64,000 bases of DNA from Oceanibaculum nanhaiense (GTDB lineage: Bacteria > Pseudomonadota > Alphaproteobacteria > Oceanibaculales > Oceanibaculaceae). Positions 55,501-63,498 of the stretch are shown here, piece by piece (positions within the stretch are counted from its first letter, which is position 1; every line of letters starts with the position of its first letter). The notes below the pieces were generated by a model. That model saw only the letters and a list, made by a program, of their open reading frames with translations, was not told the DNA's origin and did not search any database. Made by a program: the position numbers and the translations under genes. The stretch spans positions 186,001-250,000 of the forward strand of contig NZ_MPOB01000001.1 in the NCBI RefSeq assembly GCF_002148795.1, written 5' to 3'.

Positions 55501-57382
55501 CGTGCAGATGGAAATCATGCACCCAGATTGAGGAGCCGAATCCGGCCGGTTCGATCTCGAACGGCACCTCGCTGATCGCCCGCAGCCCCATATTCTCCAG
55601 CATCGGCAGAATATCCGACAGCGGCACCGGCTGGCCGGTGCGATAGACCTTGAAGTGAACCTCATGCTCCGCCGCGCCGATCGGCCGGTAGAGATTCATG
55701 ACGAGGTTGCGGTCGCCGCGCAGCGCTTCGATGCGGTCGATGTCGAGCAGGGCGGACTGGGCGTTGAAATATTCCGTGTAGCCGATCGGGAAGGCGCGCC
55801 CGTAGGTCTTGAACAGCGCCATACCGCGCTCCTCGCCCTTGGCCTCGATCAGGGCTTCGGACAGCCGGTCGGTCCAGGATCGCCCGGCCTCGACGATCTG
55901 CGCTTCCAGTTCCTTTACGTCGTAGGACGGAATTTCGCCCCGGGTCGTTTTGATAATGTAATGAACCCGCGCCAGCACGGAATCGGAGAGCTGGGTGTAG
56001 AAGGCGGCAAGCGTGCCGTTGAAGCTCTTTTCCAGCAGCGCCTGGATCTTCAGCCTGAGGTCGGTGTTGAAATTGTCGCGCGGCACATAGACCAGGCAGG
56101 AGATGTGGCGCTCGAAGGCGTCGCGGCGGACAAACAGCGCGGTGCGCTGGCGTTCCTGCAGATGCAGGATGCCGAGCGTCATCTCGAACAGCTCGTCATC
56201 ATTGATCTGGAACAGTTCGTCGCGCGGGAAGGTCTCCAGAATGTTGACCAGCGCCTTGCCATCATGGCTGGCCGGCGGGAAGCCGGCGCGCGCCAGGATG
56301 CGCGCGACCTTCAGGCGCAGCAGCGGAATGCTGGTTGGAGATTGATTGTAGGCGACCGAGGTGAACAGGCCGACGAAGCGCCGCTCGCCAATCACCTTGC
56401 CGGCGGCATCGAATTTCTTGACGGCGATGGAATCCATATGCACCGGGCGATGCACCGTGGCCAGCCGGTTGGTCTTCACCACGTCCAGGATGGTTGGCGT
56501 CAGCAGATAGTCGCGCACATCGTCGGGCAGCTGGCCCAGCTCGCGCATGCCGTCGAACACCTGCACCTCGGGGTCGCGCAGGATGCCGAGTCCGGTATCA
56601 GGCACCACCTCGCGCTTGGCCTGCTTGCCGCGGCCCGTATAGCCATATTCGCGGTATCCCAGGAAGGTGAAGTGATCCGCTTCCATCCAGCGCAGGAAGG
56701 CGCAGGCCTCGGCCAGCTCGTCGGCGGCCAGATTGGCTGGCGGCGCTTTTTCGATGCTCTCCACCTCGGTCAGCACGGCGGCGCGCATCTTGCGCCAGTC
56801 CTCCACCGCCGCGCGCACATCGGACAGAATGCCGGCCAGCCGCTCCTCGATATGCTCCAATGCCGCCAGGTCCGATTGTTCGGAGGCCTCGATGTGCATG
56901 ATCGATTCCAGCCGGCTATCCCCGATACCGTCTTTTGCCTCGGCGTCCGGCGGCAACAATTCGATCATCTTGCCGGTTTCGTCGCGGCGGACGCGGGCGA
57001 TCGGGTGGATGACGAGATGCACGGTCATGCCGTGGCGGCTGAGTTCCGCCGTGACCGAATCGACGAGGAACGGCATGTCGTCATTGACGATCTCGATGGC
57101 GCTGTGCAGCGAGTGCCAGCCATTTGCCTCGAAGGTGGGGGCGAAGGCGCGAACTTTCGGCGTATTGGCGGGGCGTTGTGCGACGAAGCTCCAGGTCGAG
57201 AGCACGGCGCCGAGCAGATTCTCCGTATCGCGGTCCAGTATGTCGTCGGGCGGCACATGCGCGTAGAACAGCCGGACGAAGGTTTCCAGCGCCTCGCTCT
57301 GCCCGGGCGAAAGACGTTGCCGTGCCAGCCGGATAACGGCGTCGATGGCTTCCTGCTTGCGGGTCTCGAGTTTGCCGAGCAT
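52511..57382 (-). CDS. gdhB: NAD-dependent glutamate dehydrogenase, large (about 180 kDa) type
   Basis: From the ATG at 57382 (GGGGGAGAAGG just upstream) the product has 1623 residues. It oxidises glutamate to 2-oxoglutarate and ammonia with NAD. The first 700 residues hold ACT-like regulatory domains, and the catalytic Glu/Leu/Phe/Val dehydrogenase core is in the middle: PVGSKGGFVVKRP carries the active-site lysine, and the VTGVGDMSGDVFGNGM segment is in the NAD-binding part. A long helical C-terminal region follows. Length fits the alphaproteobacterial L-180 class, used mainly in glutamate catabolism. The symbol follows common usage and is not certain. Confidence 0.95.
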   Translation of the reverse strand: MLGKLETRKQEAIDAVIRLARQRLSPGQSEALETFVRLFYAHVPPDDILDRDTENLLGAVLSTWSFVAQRPANTPKVRAFAPTFEANGWHSLHSAIEIVNDDMPFLVDSVTAELSRHGMTVHLVIHPIARVRRDETGKMIELLPPDAEAKDGIGDSRLESIMHIEASEQSDLAALEHIEERLAGILSDVRAAVEDWRKMRAAVLTEVESIEKAPPANLAADELAEACAFLRWMEADHFTFLGYREYGYTGRGKQAKREVVPDTGLGILRDPEVQVFDGMRELGQLPDDVRDYLLTPTILDVVKTNRLATVHRPVHMDSIAVKKFDAAGKVIGERRFVGLFTSVAYNQSPTSIPLLRLKVARILARAGFPPASHDGKALVNILETFPRDELFQINDDELFEMTLGILHLQERQRTALFVRRDAFERHISCLVYVPRDNFNTDLRLKIQALLEKSFNGTLAAFYTQLSDSVLARVHYIIKTTRGEIPSYDVKELEAQIVEAGRSWTDRLSEALIEAKGEERGMALFKTYGRAFPIGYTEYFNAQSALLDIDRIEALRGDRNLVMNLYRPIGAAEHEVHFKVYRTGQPVPLSDILPMLENMGLRAISEVPFEIEPAGFGSSIWVHDFHLHAADAIAIDLTRAKQKFQDAFAAVWDGETEDDAFNRLVLRGGLSAREAAIIRAYAKYLRQTGFTFSQDYIEQTLAKYADIARLVVALFTARFDPANRKDADVREGGILVEIEHALDAVSSLDEDRILRRFVNLVMATLRTNAFQKGADGRPKPYLSFKLDSQRIDELPLPRPMVEIWVYSPRVEAVHLRGGKVARGGIRWSDRKEDFRTEVLGLMKAQMVKNAVIVPVGSKGGFVVKRPPAEGGREALMEEVIACYKTFMCGMLDITDNVAGSDLLPPPDVVRLDEDDPYLVVAADKGTATFSDIANSVSIDYGFWLHDAFASGGSAGYDHKKMGITARGAWEGVRRHFRELGRDIQAEDFSVTGVGDMSGDVFGNGMLLSRHIKLIAAFNHLHIFIDPTPDPATSFAERQRLFDLPRSSWADYDPKVLSKGGAVFDRKAKSLKLSPEARKALDIAEETLTPTALMTAILKAEADLLWFGGIGSYVKARSESHADAGDRANDAIRINGQDIRAKVVGEGANLGMTQRGRIEYALSGGRLNTDFIDNSAGVDCSDHEVNIKVLLGGVVQAGDMTEKQRNKLLEQMTEAVGEHVLRHNYLQTQAISMEQARGGDLLDLHARLMRHLERAGKLDRAIEFLPDDDTIADRAAANAGLTRPELAILLSYSKIALYNDLLASDLPDDPLLVEDLLRYFPERLRVPYKDYIAGHRLRREIITTVTTNSMVNRVGSAFVDSIREKTGQPAVDIARAYTISREAFNLRDRWAEIEALDGKAPADVQIGMLLEYGRLVERATLWFLANAARPLDISAETGRFGPGIATLCKALDTAIPEADTGALKQRKAELEKHGVPASLASEIVAIDYLLSAPDIVKIAEMAGSKTDIVDVARIYFAVGTRFGLDWLRNAADGLSLDNHWQKIAVDSAVGDLYSHQALLTQSVLATTGKTAKGNSEDKIESWVSQNRAATDKAAQLLADFRNTPGGVDLAMLTVANAQLRALLPA

Positions 57383-57490
57383 GACCTTCTCCCCCTTGGA
57401 TCGCCGGTGCGGGTCGATGCTGTCTCCGGCCCTGCGCAATCTTTAACCAAAAACTAGCGCAATCCGCGGGCACAAAGAAGGGACAAGGCG

Positions 57491-57532
57491 GAAAACAAAA
57501 AGAAACGGCCGGCGCTGTCAGGCGCCGGCCGT
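57491..57532 (-). terminator. Rho-independent terminator after porin 2
   Basis: ACGGCCGGCGC (57505-57515) and GCGCCGGCCGT (57522-57532) form an 11-bp perfect stem with a six-base loop. On the minus strand the stem is followed by a T-rich tail (TTCTTTTTGTTTTC). It ends the porin 2 transcript before the glutamate dehydrogenase gene. Confidence 0.9.
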
Positions 57533-57559
57533 CTCCTCCGCAAATAGGGGGGATGCGGA

Positions 57560-58642
57560 TCAGAAGGTCAGGAACGTGCCGAAATAGACGGCAACCGCCT
57601 TGTCGTCGGCGCCGCTTGCCGGGGCGGGATCGAAATCGCCGAGGATAAAGCCGCCGGCGAATTTGATGCCGTCATTGACGGTATAGGAGGCGGCAATGTC
57701 GAACAGCTTCGCTTCGGCGTTGCTGCCCTCATTATCGCCGTTGAAGTAGGTCAGGCCGAAGCCCCAGGGGCCGGTCTCGTAGATTACGCCCAGATCCCAG
57801 GCCTTGCTGTCATTGTCGCCGGACAGGCCGTTGTTGAATTTGGCGTAGGAGCCGCCGACGGTGAAGCCGGAGAAGCCGACATTGGCGCCGAAGGAATAGC
57901 CCTTGAAGTCATCGAAGGTGCCCGCACCGTCGTTCCCGCCGAGGCTGGCGAACTCATAGCCGGCCGACAGGCCAAGCTCCACCCCGCCGACTTCCCGGGT
58001 ATAGGCGGCCGCCAGGCTGACCCAGTCCTCCTGCTCGCCGATCCCGCCCTTGGGCAGAACGCCGAAGCCCTGGGTGTTGCCATCGGTGTTGGTGGTGTCC
58101 GGCACGTAGGACAGGCCGAGCTGGAAGCCGCTGAACTGCGGGGTGAAATAGGTGATCTTGTTGGCGTCGTTGGTTTGCACCAGATAGGTCGAGGTCGGCG
58201 CGCCGTTATTTTCGTAGGGCGCGATGTCCGGCGTGTTCACGCCGATGCCGACATAGGGCGCCTGATAATGCATCAGATAGGCTGCGGTCTCCTTGGAGCC
58301 GAGCTGCACCTTGCCGAAGCCGCCTTCGAAATACATGAAGACTTCGTCGGTCGGGCCGTTGGTCGAACCGGTGTTCACGATTTCCAGATTGGCCAGGAAG
58401 CCGACGGTCAGGCCGTTGTCCAGCTTGGTTTCGCCATTGAACTGGACCTCGCCCTCATGCCGGAAGGCGACTTTCTTGAAATCGGTCGCGCTGCCATCCT
58501 GGTCGGAATAGGTCACCACATTGCTGTAATAGCCGTTCACCGACAGCTTGATCGGATCGGATGCCAGAGCCGGCTGCGCCATTGCCCCCATCGCCGTCCC
58601 CGCCGCCACCAAGGCGGTGCTGCCCAAAAGCAATTGCTTCAT
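57560..58642 (-). CDS. Outer-membrane porin (porin 2)
   Basis: The 360-residue precursor has a Sec signal ending AQPALA and a mature start SDPIKLSVNGYYSN, nearly the same as porin 1 (mature SDPIKLQVKGYYQ). The two share RHEGEV, GETKLDNGLTVGF and LEIVN, and both end in FGTFL[TS]F-type strands with a terminal phenylalanine. They are clearly paralogues 33 kb apart. The central loops differ, so permeability may differ. Expression is probably independent, given separate upstream regions and a dedicated terminator. Confidence 0.92.
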   Translation of the reverse strand: MKQLLLGSTALVAAGTAMGAMAQPALASDPIKLSVNGYYSNVVTYSDQDGSATDFKKVAFRHEGEVQFNGETKLDNGLTVGFLANLEIVNTGSTNGPTDEVFMYFEGGFGKVQLGSKETAAYLMHYQAPYVGIGVNTPDIAPYENNGAPTSTYLVQTNDANKITYFTPQFSGFQLGLSYVPDTTNTDGNTQGFGVLPKGGIGEQEDWVSLAAAYTREVGGVELGLSAGYEFASLGGNDGAGTFDDFKGYSFGANVGFSGFTVGGSYAKFNNGLSGDNDSKAWDLGVIYETGPWGFGLTYFNGDNEGSNAEAKLFDIAASYTVNDGIKFAGGFILGDFDPAPASGADDKAVAVYFGTFLTF

Positions 58643-59020
58643 TTGCTATGCCTCTTGCTTCGATTGCCCCTGTTTCCCGACCCGTAATCCCGGTCTTCCG
58701 GGCAGTCGCGTCGGGTTTGACGCCTTATGCGTTGCCGTATTTCTGCAATATACAGGCCAATTCCGGTTTTTACCAAGTAGCCGGGAAAGTATGGAGTTCT
58801 GACTACAGAACAGAGGCCATGGTTATTTAAAAGGCCAAAAAAAGCGCAAGAAATCGGCAAGTGGCGAAAATATGAGCAGAAGCTTGATTGGCGCCTGCGC
58901 GCCAGCGTAATGCCGGAGGGCTGGTGGGGTATCATGGTGGGGAAGTATGGGCACGAAGGCGGAGGGCATGAAAAAGGCCGCTGAGTCAGCGGCCTTTTCG
59001 TTGCGCTTTCGCGCCTCTAT
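58643..59020. promoter_or_regulatory. Intergenic region upstream of porin 2
   Basis: This 378-base gap contains no convincing gene. It is A+T-richer than its surroundings. It holds a perfect inverted repeat, GTTCTG ACTA CAGAAC, at 58796-58811, about 155 bases upstream of the porin start; a CCCGG/CCGGG hairpin at about 58690-58703; and, near its right end, the terminator of tRNA-Gly. The porin 2 promoter should lie here, but no clear -35/-10 pair is evident. Confidence 0.55.
58971..58998 (-). terminator. Rho-independent terminator of tRNA-Gly
   Basis: A 13-bp perfect inverted repeat (AAAAGGCCGCTGA, 58972-58984; partner 58986-58998) is centred on 58985. On the minus strand it is followed by a run of five T, and it lies 23 bases downstream of tRNA-Gly. 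The flanking A and T runs would allow it to work in both directions. Confidence 0.85.
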
Positions 59021-59095
59021 TGGAGCGGGCGATGAGATTCGAACTCACGACCCCAACCTTGGCAAGGTTGTGCTCTACCCCTGAGCTACGCCCGC
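59021..59095 (-). tRNA. tRNA-Gly(GCC)
   Basis: The minus strand gives a 75-base cloverleaf with encoded CCA: acceptor GCGGGCG/CGCCCGC, D arm GCTC/GAGC, anticodon stem CAACC/GGTTG with loop TTGCCAA (anticodon GCC), and T arm GTGAG TTCGAAT CTCAT. A terminator follows directly. Confidence 0.96.
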
Positions 59096-59261
59096 ATTGG
59101 GTACGTCCCGACCGTCAGGCCGTGGCGAGGCCGCGATAATACCCATTGCGATCTCCTTTGCAAGCGGTGAATCGCGGAAAAATTCCAAGCCGCATGAAGG
59201 GCCGCTTTCGGCCGATCTTTCCGGTTGAGTTCTTCTCCGCCGGTTCGTTAGGCTGCTGGCC

Positions 59262-59813
59262 ATGATGGAGCAATCTCAAGACGATAAGGCGAAGGACGAC
59301 GGGGCGATGGCGGCGATTGCCCCAACCACGGCTGACGCGCTGCTGGCGCGGCTGGACGCACTCGGCGTCGCCTATACGGAACACCGGCATCCGCCTTTGT
59401 TCACGGTGGAGGATTCGAAGGCGCTGCGCGGCGAACTGCCGGGCGGGCACTGCAAGAACCTGTTCCTGAAGGACAAGAAGGGCCAGTACTGGCTGGTGGT
59501 GGCGCTGGAGGACCGGCCAATCGACCTGAAAGCGCTGGACAAGAAGATCGGCGCGGCGCGGCTGTCCTTCGGCAGTGCCGAGCGGCTGTGGCAGGTGCTG
59601 GGTGTGCGGCCGGGCGCGGTGACGCCCCTGGCGCTGGTCAACGACAAGGCCGGCCAGGTGAATCTGGTGCTCGACAAGGGCATGCTGGCGCATGACCCGC
59701 TGAATTATCATCCGCTGGTGAATGACCGTACCATCGCGCTCAGCCCGGAGGGGCTGCTGGCCTTCCTGCGTGACACCGGCCATGATCCGGCGATCCTCGA
59801 TCTGGAGGAATAG
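59262..59813 (+). CDS. Prolyl-tRNA editing (ProX/YbaK-type) protein
   Basis: The 183-residue protein is a free-standing aminoacyl-tRNA deacylase of the prolyl-tRNA synthetase-associated family. The core includes YTEHRHPPLFTVED, GHCKNLFLKDKKG near 65-77 and VTPLALVNDK near 125. It matches the ProXp-Ala branch, which hydrolyses Ala-tRNA-Pro. The first 20 residues are a charged, probably disordered tail. Two ATG codons in tandem begin the frame. Confidence 0.9.
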   Translation: MMEQSQDDKAKDDGAMAAIAPTTADALLARLDALGVAYTEHRHPPLFTVEDSKALRGELPGGHCKNLFLKDKKGQYWLVVALEDRPIDLKALDKKIGAARLSFGSAERLWQVLGVRPGAVTPLALVNDKAGQVNLVLDKGMLAHDPLNYHPLVNDRTIALSPEGLLAFLRDTGHDPAILDLEE

Positions 59814-59974
59814 CCGTCTGCACAAGCTGCGTGCGGTATGGGGCCGCCATGCGGCTTTCGCGGCTTGTATCCGGCGCGTATTGCCGCCACATTTGCTGCG
59901 ATCCGGCGGCCGGTGCTTCCGATTGCACGCATGTCCGCCCCACCAGCAAACACGGTCAATAACGGTGAATACCG

Positions 59975-60916
59975 ATGGATTTTCTGATCGGCGGCGGCCC
60001 TAAGCCCGCATCCGGCGGCGGCACGCAGAGCCCCTACGTCAAGGACACCACGACGGCGAGCTTCATGGCGGATGTCGTCGAGGCCTCGCAGCAGCAGCCG
60101 GTGATTGTCGATTTCTGGGCGCCGTGGTGCGGCCCCTGCCGGCAACTCGGCCCGGCGCTGGAGAAGGCGGTGGCGGAGGCCAAGGGCGCGGTCCGCATGG
60201 TGAAGATCAATGTGGACGAGAATCAGGAGGTCGCCGCACAGCTGCGCGTGCAGTCGATTCCGACCGTCTATGCCTTCTTCCAGGGCCGTCCGGTCGATGC
60301 CTTTCAGGGGGCATTGCCGGAAAGCCAGGTGAAGGAGTTCGTGAAGCGGCTGGTCGATGCCGCCGGCGCGGGTGGCGGCGAGGCCGAGGCCGTGCAGGCG
60401 GCGCTCGATCAGGCGGCGGAATTGCTGGCCACGGACGATTTCCAGAATGCCGCGGCGCTGTATTCGCGCATCCTGCAGCACGATCCGGAAAGTCTGCCGG
60501 CGATCGCCGGCCTGTTGCGCGCGCTGATTGGCGCCGGACAGATCGACCAGGCCAAGGCCCTGCTGGCTGATTTGCCGGAAGAAGTGACGAAAAGCGCCGA
60601 GGTCGAGAGCGCGCGTCAGGCGCTGGAGCTGGCCGAGGAAGCCCAGGCCGCGGCCGGCGAGCTGGTTCAGCTGGAGGCGCTGCTGGCGCAGAATCCAGCC
60701 GATCATGACAGCCGCTTCAAACTGGCGATGGCGTATTACGCCACCGGCGACAACGAGGCGGCCGCCGGGGCATTGCTGGAGATCATCCGCCGCAATCGCG
60801 CCTGGAACGACGAGGCCGCGCGCACCCAGCTGCTGAAGTTTTTCGAGGCCTGGGGACCGAAAGATGAGGTCACGCTCTCGTCGCGGCGGGCCTTGTCCTC
60901 CATATTGTTTGCATGA
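59975..60916 (+). CDS. cnoX: CnoX/YbbN-type thioredoxin-TPR chaperone
   Basis: The 313-residue protein has an N-terminal thioredoxin fold with the redox motif WCGPC (C52, C55), so unlike E. coli CnoX (YbbN) it keeps both cysteines. C-terminal TPR-like repeats run from about residue 140 to the end. The family works with GroEL and DnaK to protect proteins during oxidative stress. The next gene starts by a four-base overlap (ATGA), so it leads a small operon with the Lon-N-like gene. Confidence 0.9.
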   Translation: MDFLIGGGPKPASGGGTQSPYVKDTTTASFMADVVEASQQQPVIVDFWAPWCGPCRQLGPALEKAVAEAKGAVRMVKINVDENQEVAAQLRVQSIPTVYAFFQGRPVDAFQGALPESQVKEFVKRLVDAAGAGGGEAEAVQAALDQAAELLATDDFQNAAALYSRILQHDPESLPAIAGLLRALIGAGQIDQAKALLADLPEEVTKSAEVESARQALELAEEAQAAAGELVQLEALLAQNPADHDSRFKLAMAYYATGDNEAAAGALLEIIRRNRAWNDEAARTQLLKFFEAWGPKDEVTLSSRRALSSILFA

Positions 60917-61605
60917 CCGAATCGCCCTTCGACCCAAAGTTCGACGAATTACCGCAGACCCTGCCAATTTTTCCGCTGTCGGGCGTGCTGCTGTTGCCGC
61001 GCGGGCGCCTGCCGCTGAACATCTTCGAGCCACGCTATCTGGCGATGACCCGCGATGCGCTGGCGGGTGACCGGCTGATCGGCATGGTGCAGCCGAAACC
61101 CGGCCCCGATGGGCATAAGGCAGGCGATGCCGGTGCGCGCGATTCCGGCGCGGCGGAGATCTATCCGGTGGGCTGCGCCGGTCGGCTCACGGCCTTCGCG
61201 GAGACCGACGATGGCCGCTACCTCATTACCCTGACCGGCTTCTGCCGGTTCCAGGTGCAGGAAGAGCTGCCTTTGAAGCAGGGCTATCGTAGCGTGCGGG
61301 TCGATTGGAGCGGCTATGCCGCCGACCGTGAGATGGCGGCCCCCTCCGGGCTGCGCCGCGACGATTTCGAATCGACGCTGGCGCATTATTTCCGGCTCTA
61401 CGGCATTCAGGCCGACTGGGCGACCATCAAGGAGGCGCCGGACGAGCGGTTGATCACCTCGCTGGCGATGATCTGCCCCTTCGCGCCGACCGAAAAGCAG
61501 GCGCTGCTGGAGGCGCCGACCCTGGCAGACCGGGCGCGTGTCATCCACACGCTGATCGAGATGGCCGTTGCCGAGCGCGGCAGCGGCGATACGGCCCGGC
61601 ACTGA
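60913..61605 (+). CDS. LON N-terminal (substrate-binding) domain protein
   Basis: The 230-residue protein has the LON_substr_bdg fold: LPIFPLSGVLLLPRGRLPLNIFEPRY at residues 15-40 and GCAGRLTAFAETDDGRYLITLTG near 80-100. It lacks the AAA+ and peptidase domains of Lon. Its function is unknown, though it is linked with cnoX in many alphaproteobacteria and may act in protein quality control. Start overlaps the cnoX stop. Confidence 0.9.
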   Translation: MTESPFDPKFDELPQTLPIFPLSGVLLLPRGRLPLNIFEPRYLAMTRDALAGDRLIGMVQPKPGPDGHKAGDAGARDSGAAEIYPVGCAGRLTAFAETDDGRYLITLTGFCRFQVQEELPLKQGYRSVRVDWSGYAADREMAAPSGLRRDDFESTLAHYFRLYGIQADWATIKEAPDERLITSLAMICPFAPTEKQALLEAPTLADRARVIHTLIEMAVAERGSGDTARH

Positions 61606-61639
61606 TTGATGAACACGGCACTGACGAAAGAGGCTGCAC

Positions 61640-61885
61640 GTGACGGAACATGAGGCTGGCCAGGCCAAGGCCACAGGGCGAGATGGGGCCACAGGAAGCG
61701 TCGATCCGAAATTGCTGGAAATCCTGGTCTGTCCGCTGACCAAGGGTCCGCTGCGCTACGACGCGGCCCGGCAGGAACTCATCAGCGACCAGGCGCGGCT
61801 CGCCTATCCGATCCGCGACGGCATCCCGATCATGCTGGTCGATGAGGCGCGGCAGCTCGACGATACGGAACTGAAGCGCCGATGA
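61640..61885 (+). CDS. Trm112-family protein
   Basis: The 81-residue protein begins at a GTG at 61640 with a disordered N-terminal 20 residues. It then carries [20 protein letters not shown] and [12 protein letters not shown], the YcaR-like Trm112 fold. Only one cysteine of the usual zinc-type CxxC remains (CPLT), so metal binding is doubtful. The TGA stop overlaps the next ATG by four bases. Confidence 0.88.
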   Translation: MTEHEAGQAKATGRDGATGSVDPKLLEILVCPLTKGPLRYDAARQELISDQARLAYPIRDGIPIMLVDEARQLDDTELKRR

Positions 61886-62268
61886 GCGAGGAATTCGATA
61901 CCGCGCACTGGCCGACCGAGGTCACGCTGAAGAAGGCCGAGAAGCTGCTGGAAATCAGCTTCGACAATGGCCGGAGCTTTCGCCTGCCGGCGGAATATCT
62001 GCGTGTTGAAAGCCCGTCGGCCGAGGTGCAGGGCCATGGCGCCGGCCAGAAGAAGACCGTTCACGGCCGCGCCCATGTCGGCATCATGGGGCTGGAGCCG
62101 GTTGGCAATTACGCCATCCGCATCAAGTTCGACGATCTGCACGACAGCGGCATCTTTTCCTGGCGCTATCTCTACGAACTGGGCGAGCGTCAGGATGAGC
62201 TGTGGGCGAAATATCTGGCGGAGCTCGAGAAGCTCGGCCTGTCGCGCGAGCCGAAGCGGCGCTCCTGA
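61882..62268 (+). CDS. DUF971 protein (gamma-butyrobetaine hydroxylase-like N-terminal domain)
   Basis: The 128-residue product has [37 protein letters not shown] and ends with [17 protein letters not shown], the DUF971 pattern. The fold resembles the N-terminal domain of gamma-butyrobetaine hydroxylase, and in bacteria the protein is often linked to Fe-S or Mrp-type genes. It is translationally coupled to the Trm112 gene. Function is unknown. Confidence 0.88.
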   Translation: MSEEFDTAHWPTEVTLKKAEKLLEISFDNGRSFRLPAEYLRVESPSAEVQGHGAGQKKTVHGRAHVGIMGLEPVGNYAIRIKFDDLHDSGIFSWRYLYELGERQDELWAKYLAELEKLGLSREPKRRS

Positions 62269-62274
62269 GCGGCT

Positions 62275-63498
62275 TCAGCCGCCGATTGTGCCCATGGCGT
62301 GGCGCATGAACAGCCGCTTCAGCGGCGGCAGCTGGTTGACGGCGGCGAGGCCCAGCCGGCGGGCCAGCCGGACCGGGGCGATATCGTTCGAGAACAGCCG
62401 GTTTAGCCCGTCCGTCGCGGCGACCAGCGTCATCGTATCGACCCGCCGCCGCCGGTCATAATCGGCCAGCAGCGCCGCCGAACCGAGATCGAGGCCAAGC
62501 CCTTGCGCTTCGGCCAGCAGCTCGACCAGCACCTCGACGTCGCGCAGGCCAAGATTGAGGCCCTGCCCGGCAATCGGATGGATGCCGTGCGCGGCATCGC
62601 CGACCAGCGCCAGCCGGCGGTCGGTCATGCGTTCCGCCAGCAGCAGCGACAGCGGATAGTGCCAGCGCCGGCCGAGCAGTGTCAGCCTGCCGCAATAATC
62701 GCCGAACCGCCGGTTCATCTCGGCGCTGAAGGCATCATCGTCCAGCGCCAGCATCTGCGGCACCAGATCGTCGCGCTCGGTCCAGACGATGGAGGCCCGG
62801 TTCGGATGGCCCGGAATGCCGGTCATCGGCAGCAGCGCGAAGGGTCCGGCCGGCAGGAAGCGCTCATGCGCGATATTGCGGTGTGGCCGTTCCATTGACA
62901 CCGAACACACGATGCCGGTCTGGCCGTAGCTCCAGCGCGTGACCTTGATGCCGGCCTCCTCGCGCAGCCGGGAGCCGCGGCCATCGGCGGCGATGGCGAG
63001 GCGTGCGGAGACAATGCGGCCATCGGCCAGCGTCGCGGCCACGCCATCTTGCCGGCGCTCCAGCGTCGCCACATTCATCGGCGCCAGCAGGGTCAGGCCC
63101 GGCACCTCGGCAAGACCATCGAACAAGGCGCGGCGAGTCACGGTATTCTCGACGATCCAGCCCATCGGCTGGTCGCCGACCTCGCGGTGGTCGTAATGCA
63201 GGAACAGGCGGGAATCGCCGTCGGATACCCTGATGTCGAGGATTGGACCGGCCTCCGGCACGATGCGGTCCCATAGACCGATGCGGTCCAGCAACTGCTT
63301 TGACCCCAGCGCGATGGCCGATCCGCGCCCGTCATAGGCGGCATCGGTCTGACTCTCGGCGGGCTCGCGGTCCACTGCCACGCTGCGTATGCCTTTCAGC
63401 GCCAGCGCCCGGCCCAGCGTCAGCCCGACCAGGCCGCCGCCGACGATCAGTATGTCGGTTTCGATTCGCATGCCGGTCTCGTTTTGCTGTGCGCTCAT
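62275..63498 (-). CDS. UbiH/UbiF/COQ6-family ubiquinone hydroxylase
   Basis: The 407-residue FAD monooxygenase has the GxGxxG motif in ILIVGGGLVGLTLG near residue 15, the DG motif AADGRGSRLR near 170, and GDAAHGIHPIAGQGLNLGLRDV near 295. It introduces a ring hydroxyl in ubiquinone synthesis. The position of hydroxylation (C1, C5 or C6) cannot be read from sequence, as alphaproteobacterial members vary. The ATG at 63498 has AGAGAG upstream; 63471 is an alternative. Confidence 0.9.
   Translation of the reverse strand: MSAQQNETGMRIETDILIVGGGLVGLTLGRALALKGIRSVAVDREPAESQTDAAYDGRGSAIALGSKQLLDRIGLWDRIVPEAGPILDIRVSDGDSRLFLHYDHREVGDQPMGWIVENTVTRRALFDGLAEVPGLTLLAPMNVATLERRQDGVAATLADGRIVSARLAIAADGRGSRLREEAGIKVTRWSYGQTGIVCSVSMERPHRNIAHERFLPAGPFALLPMTGIPGHPNRASIVWTERDDLVPQMLALDDDAFSAEMNRRFGDYCGRLTLLGRRWHYPLSLLLAERMTDRRLALVGDAAHGIHPIAGQGLNLGLRDVEVLVELLAEAQGLGLDLGSAALLADYDRRRRVDTMTLVAATDGLNRLFSNDIAPVRLARRLGLAAVNQLPPLKRLFMRHAMGTIGG

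Noticed and set aside
52724-55531. A 935-residue plus-strand open frame opposite the glutamate dehydrogenase gene (and a 600-residue one at 55655-57457)
   Set aside because: High G+C makes the complementary frame of a long gene stop-poor. The proteins show no domain, and the opposite strand encodes a full-length conserved enzyme.
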